From Hybos culiciformis (lineage: Eukaryota; Arthropoda; Insecta; Diptera; Hybotidae), in assembly GCA_964007475.1 (NCBI GenBank), contig OZ023275.1, forward strand, positions 37,319,381 to 37,383,380: DNA of 64,000 nt. The letters are read 5' to 3'. Below the pieces are notes generated by a model. It saw only the letters and a list, made by a program, of their open reading frames with translations, ran no database searches and was not told the origin of the DNA. Both the position numbers and the translations under genes were made by a program. Positions 1 through 12,600 of this stretch are shown here, piece after piece (position 1 is the stretch's first letter; each line of letters opens with the position of its first letter).

Positions 1-446
1 CATGTGATTAAATATATAAGTATTATTTATGTACGAATATGTATATCAAAATAAGGATTTATTATGCTTCAAAAAAAATAAAAATAAAAATTTGCCGACT
101 TTTTTACTAAATATCTGAAGATTTATTGTTTTTTCTTCCAGCCTTCATAAATGTTTTAGTATTCTTCCTTTTTTCTTTTTGTGGCTATCATTAAAATAAG
201 TTATGAATAAGATGGTATTTTGGATAAATTAAAATTAAGTATAAAATTTAATATTATCCTTTCTGGATGTGAAACCATGCGAAAAGGATGTATTTTATAT
301 AGTGAAAGTTAAAATAATGTATCGTTTATTTTAAGAGCAGTACATTAAGTGTATATATATATAATTGAAGTTTATATTTTGAATGTTATATAAAATCATT
401 GGAAGATCTTATAAAAAATAAGTGCTTTAAACTCAAGGCTACTTAA
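1..446. other. Intergenic, no feature recognised
   Basis: AT-rich sequence with short A and T runs. No open frame, RNA or repeat structure stands out. Confidence 0.6.
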
Positions 447-726
447 CTGTAGTCAGGGCCGGTCCTGCTATATGTGCATGATGTGCACTTGCACAGGGCG
501 CCTAACGAATAGGGCGCCAAGCGATTTGTAGTCAAGGACATGCAAATCCATTCGAAATTGACTATTGTGCTACTGTTCACAAAAAACTCTACCCAGAAAA
601 AAATTAATACAGTATACAATTTTTTTTGTATACCGAGATCAAATTGCACATTGTATAATGTGCAAAAAAAAATTCAGCATAGAATAAAATCAACATAGTA
701 TTTATGTAAATATTTTTTTTGGTATA

Positions 727-1337
727 CACTAGGTAGAAAAAGTCTGCGTACGGGCTCGTTTCTTATTTTTTGTTCAACATGTTCCCAGTTTTTGATGTCA
801 TTTAAAAGTACTCTATGAAAAAAGTTTTTTTGTGAAAAATTTTATTTTTTTCAAAATTTAAATTTTGAGAAATAATATCAATTTTTTGAACTGTCTGAGT
901 ACAGCCTGTTTCAATGCCGCGTCTCAGAAATTAACTAGTAACCTCATTTGAAAGGCGTACGATAAGGGAAAGTGTCAAAAATTGTCTTTGAAAGTCATAG
1001 GAATAGCTTAGAACTGCTGAAAAATAGGTTAGAACCGCTTCTTTTTATGACTTTCAAAGGCGATTTTTGACACTTTCACTTATCGTACAGATAAAATTAT
1101 ATGGCGCAAAATTATCTACATTCAATTGCCTTTCAAATGGCATTATTAGTTAATTTTTGAGACGCGGCATTAACACCGGCTGTACGCAGACTTTTCCAAA
1201 AATTGATATTTCTCAAAATTTAAATTTTGATAAAAAATTTTTTTTTACAGATTCCTTTTAAATGACATCAAAAACTGGGAACATGTGGAACAAAAAATAA
1301 GAAAACGAGCCCGTACGCAGACTTTTTCTACCTAGTG
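727..1337. mobile_element. Foldback MITE nested in the hAT-like element (TA-flanked)
   Basis: Almost the whole 611 bp is an imperfect inverted repeat. The outer arms begin CACTAGGTAGAAAAAGTCTG and end with its complement, then continue through matching blocks around CGGGCTCGTTT, GTTCCCAGTTTTTGATGTCA, GACGCGGCATT and GACTTTCAAAG. TA dinucleotides flank both ends (725-726, 1338-1339), suggesting a TA target as in Tc1/mariner-type elements. No coding capacity. Confidence 0.75.
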
Positions 1338-1550
1338 TATGTATATTTATTTGAGGACTAGCACTAGAACTACTGGGAATACCTCGTTAAAAAAAGCGCT
1401 TTAGTATAGTCTACTTCAGACTTTGAACGCATGCGGCTCTTAACATAAATTTATGCGGCTCCGGAAATCATTTTTTTTTACACTGCATTCGGCTCGAAGA
1501 ACAATTCTGACAAATTTTGTTTTTCACCCGGCCTAAACTTTTTTCATTCT

Positions 1551-1643
1551 AAACTACAAATAAAGAATTTTCTTGCACCCTAAACTACAAATCAAGAATT
1601 TTTTTTCCACTGTAAACTACAAATAAAGAATTTTTATTATTTT
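1551..1643. repeat. Tandem repeat, 31-32 bp unit, 3 copies
   Basis: The unit begins AAACTACAAATAAAGAATTT, with starts at 1551, 1582 and 1614. The copies differ by a few substitutions and by the length of the T run. It lies inside the hAT-like element. Confidence 0.75.
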
Positions 1644-2051
1644 GTAAAAATAAACATCGAGTTTCAATGACGGACGAGAATTGAACAAATCAATTAAGGG
1701 TGTCATCATTAAAATTACAATTAATTTTGAAGAATTATATATTTTGAACAATGTATAAAATTCATAATTATAAATCAAAATTATTGTTTTATTTAATTTT
1801 TAATATTTTAAAACGGTATATAAATCAAAAATTAAATATATTGATTTTCTTATATACATTTATAATTATTAAAAAAATTTGCGGCTCTTTAATTTTTATA
1901 TTTCTTAAAATTGGCTCGCTTATGTTTTGGGTTGCCCAGGCCTGGTCTACCTCAATGGTGACGTGAAAATGACTTATACTATGCTTATGGGCGCAATTTT
2001 CAAAATCGGCACAGGGCGCCGAATCAGCTAGGACCGGGCCTGGTCTGTAGT

Positions 2052-5046
2052 TAATAAGCGGCTTATAATAGAATTATAACTTTTAGATGCAATAAGCAAA
2101 TAAATAATTAATAAATTTGTATGAAAAACATTGGAAGGAAAATTTGGATTACATTTTCTTTTTTGCAAAAATTTCCGCTTAATTTTTTTGAATAAAATAC
2201 AAATCTTCACTTTACCCGAGCCCCGAATGGTTTCTATATTTAAATTAATTAGTATATACTATAATATTCTGAAATAGTTTTTAGTCTAAAGTTTTGAGCT
2301 TGTCCATAAATGATCAATAATTATTTCATGATAAATCTTATTTGTTTGAGGAAATTGTGTAATAAAATCAATGAATAATAACAAAACAGATAAAAAATCC
2401 ATACCTTTTAAATATAAAACTTATTGAAATGATATACAGCTTTTATTCAAAGTGATTCAAATAAATCAGATAAAAAAAATATACATAACTTTTTATTTTT
2501 TTTATTTTATTTTCATTTTCTTTGTACACATATAAAAATTTTCCACTCAGACTGTAGGATAATTGCCTCAAGGGTTACAGCAAAAAATAAACAGATCACA
2601 TAATATACCAAACTAAGCAAAAAGTTCATATATTTTTAAAATTTGTTATATTTTATTTAATTTTATTTATTTTTTTTTTAGTTCTAATTCATGATTGTAA
2701 CAATTTAGCACTTAAGTAGAGGGCTCTTTTTATATAGTTTAAATATTTTATTTTCGGATAATTAAATTTAATCTGATATAATTCAGTATTGAATAAAAGG
2801 CGATAGCTTGTTATACTACACATATAATAGTAAGTATATTATTTTAGGTTGAGGGACAAAAAAAGGTTTAAGTTTAGATCATAATTTTTATTATAGGATT
2901 AAAACTTTCCTATTTTATTTTATTTTTTTTTATTTACTTTAAAATAATACATGAAAAGAATTTTTTTTTATAATGTTTCTTCGATTTAATATTGGGCTTT
3001 TCCATTCATCATTGACAAAGTCGTTGGCAGGAGAAAATAAATATATAATATACAATTTCATTTAAGTATTAGAAAAACTAGAAATAAAAATTTATTTGAA
3101 AATAAAATAAAAACATTTAGCTATATAAATATGTATAGAATATTGAATAATTTTCTCTCTAGAATAAAAACAAGCATTCTTTAACAATTTAATTAAATAA
3201 TAAATTATTCAAATGAATGTAGTAGACCTAAAGGCAAAAAATTTGAAATAAAATTGAAATATTTTGTAAAATTTCTTTGAAGTTGAAAAGTAAAAATATT
3301 TATTTTTTTTTATCAAAATCAAAGAGTATTCAGCACAACATTATAAAATTTAAAATAAAAAAAAAAATTAGATGAACATTATTTTTATATCTCAGCAAAT
3401 AATTTTAAAGTTTAAAACAAACATACAAACTTTTTTTTTCAGACAGCTATTAACATATTTAATTAGTTGCTATAATTATTTTCTAAGTGTATTTTTTAGT
3501 GTCATCAAGTCAATGTCAATTATTTTATAGGTATCTATAAAGATATATGTAGATAAGCAAAAATACTAACAATTTTTTTTTTTTTTTTGAAAAAATTGTC
3601 ATAATATTATTTAAACTTTTCGTGATTATTGAAAGTTTTAATTTCAACCTATAAGAACATATATTTTAATTTATTAAGTTTTTGAAGTTTAAATTCTTTA
3701 GCGAGGTATTGCTAAAAAAAATTATGCAAGGGTATGTAATTCTAAGAGACGACTCTATCAAAAATTCATAAACAAATTTATTTCAAACTGGACTAAAAAT
3801 TGTATCTATACAAAAATTTTCCATCCAGTATACCTACATATCTAATGTTGAATTTTTATTAAACAAAAACCATAAATTTTTGGAAAGCATTTAAAGTTAA
3901 AAAATTCTGCGGCGCGACGTTGTGTAGTATTTTAAATATAGTATTTACTCTTTAGTATCTTTCTCTTAACAAAATCCCAGTCGTATTATACGCTATATAT
4001 TAAGTACTTCAACTTTTGCATAGCAAATAGTTAAAATCTTACTAAAAACTGAAAAAAAATCTTCATAAAAAGCAATCAGATTTATTTTTTATTTTCATTT
4101 AAATTAGCTTTTAATTTATTATAACTATAGTTCTATTCTTCTGTTCAGTTTATAATATTAAAAATTATCTATACAGAAGTATTATATAAGTAGCATCTAC
4201 AGTTCTCAGTACCTTATACAGATTTATGATATAGTATAAAGTAGTTGTATACTAGATATGAATTAAGTTTTAAGCATAGAATAAAAGCTATAAATTTAAA
4301 AAATAAAAAAAATAATAAAAAAGTTATATTAAATATAATTTTTTATTTTAATTTTATTATATTCAATAAAATTTATTAAATAATTTTCTTGTTTTTCATT
4401 TTGTTTTGTACATTTAACATCACCCTTGTGTAAAATTCTATTATTGATGGGAGAATCCTTTTTTATTTTATTATTATAATTTTTATGTTGGGTTGGGATA
4501 GTGTTATTCTTGACTGAATATAATTTCTGTTTATTTTATATTAATTCAAAAACAAAATTTTTTTTTTGTTTTTTTCAAAACTCTCAAGGACGAAATAAAA
4601 TTAATTTTTCAAATAAAAATTATATTTTATTATAATTATTTTTGTTTTTAAGTATTGTTTTTTTTTTGTCTTGTAAGGAAAATTCATTCTATTAATGAGT
4701 GTTCTGGTTTTTGGAAAACAAAAAATCTTTCATAATAATAATAAATTAATTTGTTTATTTTTTTTTTCATTTTTAAGATAATAATAATAAAATTTAACTT
4801 CAAAATATTTAATTCAGTTAAATAAAAATTTAGAAAAAAAAAAAAACAAAAAATTATTTTCATCTTTTATTTTATATTTATTATATGCTGAAATTTGTTT
4901 TGACTTTTGTTTGAAAATTTATAAATGTGAATTTTATTTAGAGAAAAATTAATTAAAATAAATTAAGTTGAAGTAATTTTTACCAAATATTTAATAATTT
5001 TAACAACGAAAAAAAAAAAGAAGAATGTTAAGGACATTTTCATGAA
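2052..5046. other. Intergenic, low complexity
   Basis: Long stretches of T8-T18 and A-rich runs, especially 3560-3590 and 4555-4860. A small GC-rich spot, GCGGCGCGACG, at about 3910 has no visible partner. No gene seen. Confidence 0.6.
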
Positions 5047-5406
5047 TTAAAGAATTTGGTACAAATAATAATAATTATTAATATTTATTGTTGATGTCAA
5101 ATTATGGTTTCGTGCCAGAATGTCGTAGTTATGTTTTTTTTCAAATGGGAACTGGGGAGAAGATATACGATTAACAAAAATAGAGAAATTGTCATTTCCG
5201 TAAAAAAATTTTGTATTATAAGAACTTTCGCAGTTCTCGTTATCTAAATCAAAAAAATTTGTCGACGGCATGCCGATTAAATTAAAAACTTCGTCACTAA
5301 CAAAAATATCCTTGACTAATATTGCACTTATAAAAGTAAGCTTTTGAGAAATACAGAAAAATATAAAATCTGAGTATTGCAAAGTACATAGGTAAGCATT
5401 TAACAT
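5047..5406 (-). CDS. Unrecognised 119-codon reading frame, coding status doubtful
   Basis: This is the longest open frame in the window: 119 codons ending in TAA, with an in-frame TGA four codons upstream of the ATG. The product resembles no family I know. It has a hydrophobic N-terminal third (about residues 10-30) and an Asn-, Phe- and Tyr-rich polar remainder (FFDLDNENCESSYNTKFFYG). Local base composition is slightly less AT-rich than the flanks. No partner exon, convincing splice site or poly(A) context was recognised. It could be a lineage-specific small gene, an exon fragment, or chance in AT-rich DNA. Confidence 0.2.
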   Translation of the reverse strand: MLNAYLCTLQYSDFIFFCISQKLTFISAILVKDIFVSDEVFNLIGMPSTNFFDLDNENCESSYNTKFFYGNDNFSIFVNRISSPQFPFEKKHNYDILARNHNLTSTININNYYYLYQIL

Positions 5407-6955
5407 ATGATTTAGTCAGCCTTTTGTTGATTATGTTTCTTGATCAACTTACATCTGTTGGAAATATTTGTTCAAAAAACACTAATAAATTTTTCGCTTA
5501 AATTTTTTTATATGTTTATTCATTCATATATTTTATGTTAAAACCTAAAGTAATTAAATTTTCTAAATATTCTTAAGTTTTCAGAATAACTATTTCAGCA
5601 CAAGGTTTAATTGTTTTTGAATTGTCTTAATAAATTTCATGTAAAACTCATTTGAATGTGGGTAGAAACTTAAAAATATTTGATTTTATTATATTTTGAA
5701 AACCACTTTTGTGCAATCTATGTACCTACACAGATTTTAACTTCAAAATATTTCTTAGGATTTTCTTTTGTAAAGAAAGAAAACAATCTAATTATAATCT
5801 TGTTTTATTCATATAAAAAATAATTAAACACAAAAATTTTAATATAATTTTATTTTGTATATGTATATATATATATAAAGGAAAACAGCTTTGTCTCGGC
5901 TTCATTATTTTTCATTAAAAATGCTTATATTTTATTAAGGATATAATTATGCAGATATTTGATATACAATAAAAAAAAAAAGAAGCAAAATAATAATTCT
6001 CTATATACCTACTTAAGTATAAGAATAAACTTATTTGCAAAAAAAAATAAATTAAAAATAAAAGATAAGTTAACCCACTTGGGAAATTTCTTTTATCACG
6101 ATTCAAGTGCCTAGAAAAAAAATTTTTTTTTTCTAGAATAAAGTAAGTAGTTTCCCATGAGTCGGGAATTATTTGTCAGATAAAATTAATATGAAAAAAA
6201 AAAATAATTCTTTTTTCCTATTTTTTGCCATAAAATTAAAAAAAAAAAAACATGGAAAAGTACAAATTGTAAAAAATTATTCGACACCTTTTATTTTTTT
6301 TTTACAATAAATAACAAAAAATAGGTACTCAGCATTTTTATATTAACAACACAAAATTAAGCACCATAAATATCACAAAAGTCAATAAAGAGTATTTATG
6401 ATTTATTTCTGAATGTTTTACGCCTTTTTTATAATTTTACTATAAGTAGTGCTATTAACTTCAGTCTCTTAACTATTAAAGGATAATATTTATTACTGAA
6501 GATTTTTTTTTTACTTTCAGTTACTTATAAACCTCAGTGTTGCTCCCCTATATATTTCTACACTTGAATTTTCTTTTAGTTCTTAAGTAACTGGTATATT
6601 AATTTCAAAAAAATAAAATAAAAATAAAGCCCAAAAACTAGAATACACAAACTTAATCTACGTGAATAAAATAAATTTTAAACTATTTTAAAAACTTGCA
6701 TGCATTTTTAAGTTTTCATGTTACCATATTTTATACATAACCGGATTTTGATATTTAAGCATGTAATTTCATATCCTTAAAGTTTTTAATTTTTATTCAT
6801 TGCATTCAATTAGATACTTTTTAAGTATAATTAAGTCTTTGTGTGATGTTTAGATAAGAAATTATTATGGTTGAATATGAATAAAAGAACTACACATTTA
6901 AGATGTTTATTTATATACAATTTTTTAAATTTATTTTTTAAATTTATTTTTTAAT
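5407..6955. other. Intergenic, low complexity
   Basis: Homopolymer A and T runs (about 5970, 6115-6135, 6195-6250) and short TATATA runs near 5860. Just before the foldback is a duplicated TTTTTTAAATTTA block (6921-6950). No gene seen. Confidence 0.6.
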
Positions 6956-7116
6956 AATTGAGCTGTTTTTTTGAAAGTGGCATAAGTCCACTTTTTAAAA
7001 AAAATAAGTTAATGGTAATTTTAGTAAGATATAGCCACCTTCTCTTCATATTTACATGAAAAAATGATACATGAAAAAAATGGACTTATACCACTTTCAA
7101 AAATAACAGTTCAATT
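6956..7116. mobile_element. Short foldback MITE, about 160 bp
   Basis: Arms of about 40 bp are inverted copies. The left reads AATTGAGCTGTT then GAAAGTGGCATAAGTCCA; the right is the complement of AATTGAACTGTT then GAAAGTGGTATAAGTCCA. The middle (about 80 bp) is unpaired. No clear target duplication can be assigned in the surrounding T-rich DNA. No coding potential. Confidence 0.65.
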
Positions 7117-9087
7117 TTAACATTTTATATACCTAAAACTTACCACATGAACGCATAGTACCTATAGTGCTAATTATATTTCGTTTTAATTTTGTTTTTT
7201 TATTCTCAGAATTAAATACTATGAATATATACGAAAGTTTTTAGAAATATTATAAAAATGTTGTCCTTTTTAAGGAACTCTTGAAAAGCCATTCGGAAAA
7301 TTGTTAATTTTTACTGTCATCGTTGTTATTATTTTAATTTGGTTATTCTTTTGGTATGTCAAAATATAGGCCTATGTAGAAATGTATACATATAAGTTAT
7401 TTTAAATAAAATATTGAGACTCTGAAAATAATTCATTCTTTATTAAAATTATAAAACTTAATTCTAAACAAAGAACTAAACAGTTTTAAGGATTCTGTTT
7501 ATTCAGAATAGAAATATTATAGTTTAGAAAATGTTAAATTTTATGTGCATTGTCTTTCATATTTCTTTTAATCTCATTTCTTAAAATTTAATATTTTTTT
7601 TTGTAAATTAGGTATCCCACTTGAATAAAGTTTTTAGCTGAATACAAAAATACAAAAAAAGTCAAAGATTTTATAAAGAAAAATTTATACTATAAAAAAA
7701 ATTATCCCTTGACTGCAAAAAATTAAAATATAAGCTCTTTTTTATATATCACTAAATATAATATAAAATTGAAAATATATAAAAAATTAAAACTTTCACA
7801 ATAACCTCGAGGTGATATTCTTAGGTTTTTTTTTCAGATTATAAAAACAGATGAAATTATCAATAAATTATTTGGCCCAAAGAAAACTATATAACTTTAT
7901 CTGTTATCCTTCAAACTTTATTAAAAGCGAATTGTTAATTTTCAAAGCTAGAAAGAAATTATGATGGAATTTATAATTATATGTTTGATGAAAATTTACG
8001 CAAAAAATTGGTGTGCCTATAATTGTAGGAAAGCTTTGTATTTGTATTTTTTTTTTCAAACTTTCTTTTGAAGTCAACATGAATAAATATAGACATTTTA
8101 GTAATTAGTTTCTGTTTTTCTATGATTTCAAAATCAGTAAGTGATGATTTTAAAAACCACAGAGCATATCTATTGGGTGAAAAACAAAACCGTTCTGCTA
8201 TTATTTTTCCAGAGAAATTTTTTTTTTCAATATTTATCTTTGTGGTATATTATATTTACTATATATTATATAGGTATATATGAACAACAAAACAACGACT
8301 ACCTATAGAATTTTATTTTTCAATTTATATTTCAATTTTTCTGCGGGCTATTAAAAAACATTTTTATCCTTTCATTTTAAGGATTTCAGATTAAATTGAA
8401 AATTTTGAGAAAATTTCATTTATTTATTTATATAGAATTTTCTTTTTTCATACTATTTTTCTTTTTTCTATTTCTTCATTGAAATTGGAAAAAGGAATAA
8501 AAATAAAAAAATATATGATTTGTTTTCCAGCTAATTTGGAATTTTCTTTTAAACAACACGTGTAAAAATTTCAAAGCACGTATTTTGACCATTTATTATT
8601 ATTGAGCTTGAAGTGCTCGAACATTTAGGCGTTATTATATTATATAAAATAAAACCAAAAGAAAAAAAAGGAAGAAAAACATTTGTTTTATTTGAATTTT
8701 TTGCCTGTGAAAGTGTAAATAATTTATATTTAATATTAAATATTAGAACAAATCTCTTAAAATTGATTTTTCTTATTGACTAAGACTATAATAACAAAGA
8801 AAAAAAATTTATTTAATATTATGTGTCTAGGAATCAGTGTTAATAATTGATATAGAGTATACAGTATATAATTTTGCTCATATAAATTTGAGTATTCTTT
8901 TGAATTCTAAAAGTCACTGTCATCTATAAAGTTAGTAACTTGTCGACATAACAATCAATTTCTTTAAATGAGTTAACAATAAATAACAAGTTACCCTTCA
9001 GTTCTGTTTGCTTGAAGAGTTATTAACAAATCCATATCTGTTCAATAAGTACATATCATATAATACTTCATTGCAATCAAAAATTTC
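7117..9087. other. Intergenic, no feature recognised
   Basis: AT-rich with scattered homopolymers. No open frame above 60 codons and no inverted or tandem repeat of note. Confidence 0.55.
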
Positions 9088-9623
9088 GTTACAATTAGGG
9101 TTTCTAAATTTTTCAAAACCGCCGGATATCGGATAACCGATCAAAAAAATTGTAAATATGTATAATGAAATCAGTAAATAATGTTCGAATTGAATTTTTA
9201 TAAATCTTTATTCAATTTTAAATAAAACGATTTTAGAAATACAAGCGCATTCAACGATATATCAGATAATCGTGATCTGATTTTGGTGCAGAAATTAGCT
9301 GATGTTGAAAATACTCGCTCAGAATCCGTAGATGTTGGCTTGATGTTGGCTTGATGAAAAAGTTTAAAGAATTTTATTTACATTTAACGAAATAAAAGTT
9401 TAACGAATATCGTGTTTTGCTTACGTTTAACGAATAATGGATTTGAATGCTCAAGAAATTTGAAATTTTATAGGCATTTTATAGGCATTAATTTAAAAAA
9501 AATAATTTTAAAATTAGTTAACGGATATCGTATACTTTTAGCGGATATCGGATTCGAATACATGAGAAGAAAACCGCGGATTTTCGCAATCGGTTTTTCC
9601 GGTTCAGAAACCCTAGTTACAAT
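9088..9623. mobile_element. Non-autonomous hAT-like MITE with perfect 8-bp target duplication
   Basis: GTTACAAT occurs at 9088-9095 and 9616-9623. The 520-bp element between them starts TAGGGTTTCT and ends AGAAACCCTA, a perfect 10-bp terminal inverted repeat. The interior carries several GGATATCGGAT-like motifs near both ends (9124, 9531, 9540) and an 11-bp tandem duplication (GATGTTGGCTT, 9331 and 9342). The 8-bp duplication and TAGGG end fit hAT. The short open frame inside it (from 9412) is part of the element, not a gene. Confidence 0.8.
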
Positions 9624-12600
9624 TTTGACTTTATATAGCTTATTCTAATATCTACAAAATCATTATATAATTTTAATCTTATTATTACTAAAATATTTTC
9701 TTCACAGCAACGTCAATAAGATTTGTTGTTTCCATTAGAGAAATATTTTTTTTGAAAATTAATGATATATATTCGGATGGTTCTGGTAATTGGTTTATGA
9801 AATTCACTTTCTACCTTACATAAAAAACAAAACTTATCATTTCCTTTGATAGTTAGAAACATTTTTATTTAACATCACTTTTTGTTACATATAAAATAGT
9901 CTTCTGGTCTTCTCATATTCATAAATTTGAACTGCAAATGGTGAAAAAAAAAATTGCATATAAATAAAACTATAGAGAAAGTCACGTTTTTCTACATGTT
10001 TCTTCATTGAGGTAAGCTTCGTAGTGTTAATTAAAATAAAAATATTTTGTTTTAATTTTTAATACATGAGAAAAAAATATTTTCTCTATATATTTCATAA
10101 ATAAAAAAAAAAATATTTTAAAAAATTTTGTTAAAAGGAAACTTTTAAAGGTTAAATTATGGTTTTCAAACGAGGTCAGCTATAAAGGAACAAAAGTACA
10201 AAAAAAATAAAAAAAAAAAAATGGGTCTCTATACCAAAAGAAAGTTTCTTCATTAAAATTAACAAAAAAAAAAATATTTATATATACATATATATAAATT
10301 TTCTGCAACTGAATGTTTAATAAAACTATTATCTTTTATTTTGTCAGAAATGTAGACCACATTGGAATACCATAAAAGTTAAATCGCTTTTACAATGACA
10401 AAGTTTTTTAGCTTTGCTAGTTATAAAAAAAAATATTCACACATATAGGTATGTGTATATAAAAAATCAAAACCATAATGAACCATATTGTAATTAATTT
10501 AAAATATTATATAACACCTGGAAGCTTGAAAGAAAATAATGTTCATGGGGTTTTTTTTTTATAAATAAGATTTGTGTGTTTAGAAATTCTTTTACTATAG
10601 TATATATAATGTATATTTGTTATTTTTTGAATGAAATAAAATTATGAAATTAAATTTATTGAAATGTTTCACAAAATGTTAATACATACTAAAGAAAAAA
10701 AACCAATTGAACCGACTATAATAAATCCCCTATTTTAAGTACGATTGACAACATCATTAGAAAAATTAACACAGAACAGTAACTTAGTACTTGAGCTCAT
10801 TTTCCGGCAATTTATTTTTAATATTTCATTCAAATTCGCCTTAAGTCCCCAATTCGAAATCTTTGCACAACCGAGGACTAAACGTCACCTATCTATATCC
10901 CACATAGTGATTTTCATCGGAATTCGTATGTAAAAGAAACTTAAAAAAAATACAACCTATAAAAAAGAAAGGTTTTAATATAAATCTCTTCTATGGGACC
11001 TTTTATTGGATTACTGAACTATTTTTACTCTCTGGATTTCTTTTACTATCAAAAATTTTAATTTCTTAAAAACCCACTACCCGTCATCGGATCGAACTGA
11101 AACTATGTAATAAAGCAATCTTACCGACTTAATATGATAAAAAATTATTTTTTTTTTTTTAATGTACTCTTAATACAATATATAATGTAGGTCATATAGA
11201 ATTATAGAGGATAGTCCATGACCTGTTTATAAATTTTAATAATAATTCTATTATGTGGGACGGTAATCAAATATTATTGTAAAAAAGTTATACATATAAA
11301 GTTCGAAGTGCATTAATTCAACATAAAAGTTGGTTGGTGTAAAAATAACCAAAGCGAAAATTTCCACCAATTAAACATTTTGAATAACATTTGAATTATT
11401 TTCCGATATTTTACAAAATTTTCTTAACATTGAATAAAAGTTATTATAAAATCTACAAAATTTAATATATAAAAATATAATTATATGTATATGTTTCTAT
11501 TATATTTATATATATAATGTTTACTTATATTTTACGAAAGTTTTTCAGTTTGTTCATTGAACAAATAAAATTCTTTATATCTTATAACACTTCAAAGAAA
11601 AGCTTGTACTGAATTCAATCATATTCACAAATAAATATACCAAATAAAATTTTTTTCTTCTTAAATTTATGATGCCTTTCACATATGAATAAACATATAT
11701 TAAAAAAAAAAATGCATTCATTATTTCAACAGAAAAGGAGCTGTTGTGTTGTGAGAAAATGCCTTATAACAAACGAGTTATCTCACTGAAGTGATAATTG
11801 TAATTTATATTTGGGAACTTAATGGATTTAGAACAGTTTTGTAATTAGAATAATTTCTTCCTTCAACTAAATTCTAGCATGTTAAAATAGTAATTAGATA
11901 TTTCAACATAAGAGAGCTTTTATGCGACAGATTATCAAGCTTGTGAATTAGTTGTTACTCACGTTGGAAATACCCATTTCTGTCGAATCAAATTTCGAAA
12001 TAAAGTTTCATTCTTTGATTCAAAAAATATATAGCTCAGGGGTAGTCTTTGTTGTTTCTTTAAAATAAGTATTTAAAAATAAAATTTAATGCATATTTTT
12101 TACTGCAATTTCATAATTTCTATGTTCTAAAAAAAAAAAATATTAGTTCTGTTCTAGTCGTAAAAATGAATAAACTTTTTATTTTATGACATTAAAAAAA
12201 AACTTTATTAAAAAAAAAATCTTTTATGAATAATAAATTTGTGCAAAATATTTTTTTTTTCAATTTAAATACGTATTCATTTTCTTTATTTATTTATTTT
12301 TTTCTTGGTACATTTCATTCGACATGAAAGCAGCTGATGATAATTTATAAATTTATAAAAAAAAAATTCAAAAAAAAAATTTAACGACAAAGAAAATGAC
12401 CGAATTATCCACTTCATGATCGTTATTTCTATTTCATGTAGTTGTTGTGTATATACTTACGTTTAGAAACAAGTTAAAAAATAGATTTTAGTTTTGAAAA
12501 AATGTTTCCTTCTACTTTTTGCTCACTCATCACACAACCCCTACATTTTTATAATGATTGAATTTGGCACGTATAATCAATGCTCAATGCTGAGCTTTTG

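Larger units (their letters stand above)
447..2051. mobile_element. Non-autonomous hAT-like DNA transposon, about 1.6 kb, with nested foldback
   Basis: The left terminus CAGGGCCGGTCCT (454-466) is the inverted match (12 of 13) of 2030-2042. The 7-bp sequence CTGTAGT flanks both sides (447-453 and 2045-2051), with two extra bases on the right between terminus and repeat. CAGGGCCGG-type ends and a 7-8 bp duplication are typical of the hAT superfamily. A 12-bp motif, GCACAGGGCGCC, sits just inside both ends as a direct repeat (491-502, 2009-2020). No transposase frame survives. A separate foldback (727-1337) and a three-copy tandem repeat (1551-1643) lie inside. Confidence 0.75.

Noticed and set aside
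9412..9648. 78-codon open frame on the plus strand
   Set aside because: Mostly inside the hAT-like MITE and running over its right end and target duplication; no transposase similarity.
10740..10930. Possible retroelement or UTR remnant in a less AT-rich patch
   Set aside because: No reverse transcriptase, integrase or gag motif is readable in any frame, so no family can be named.
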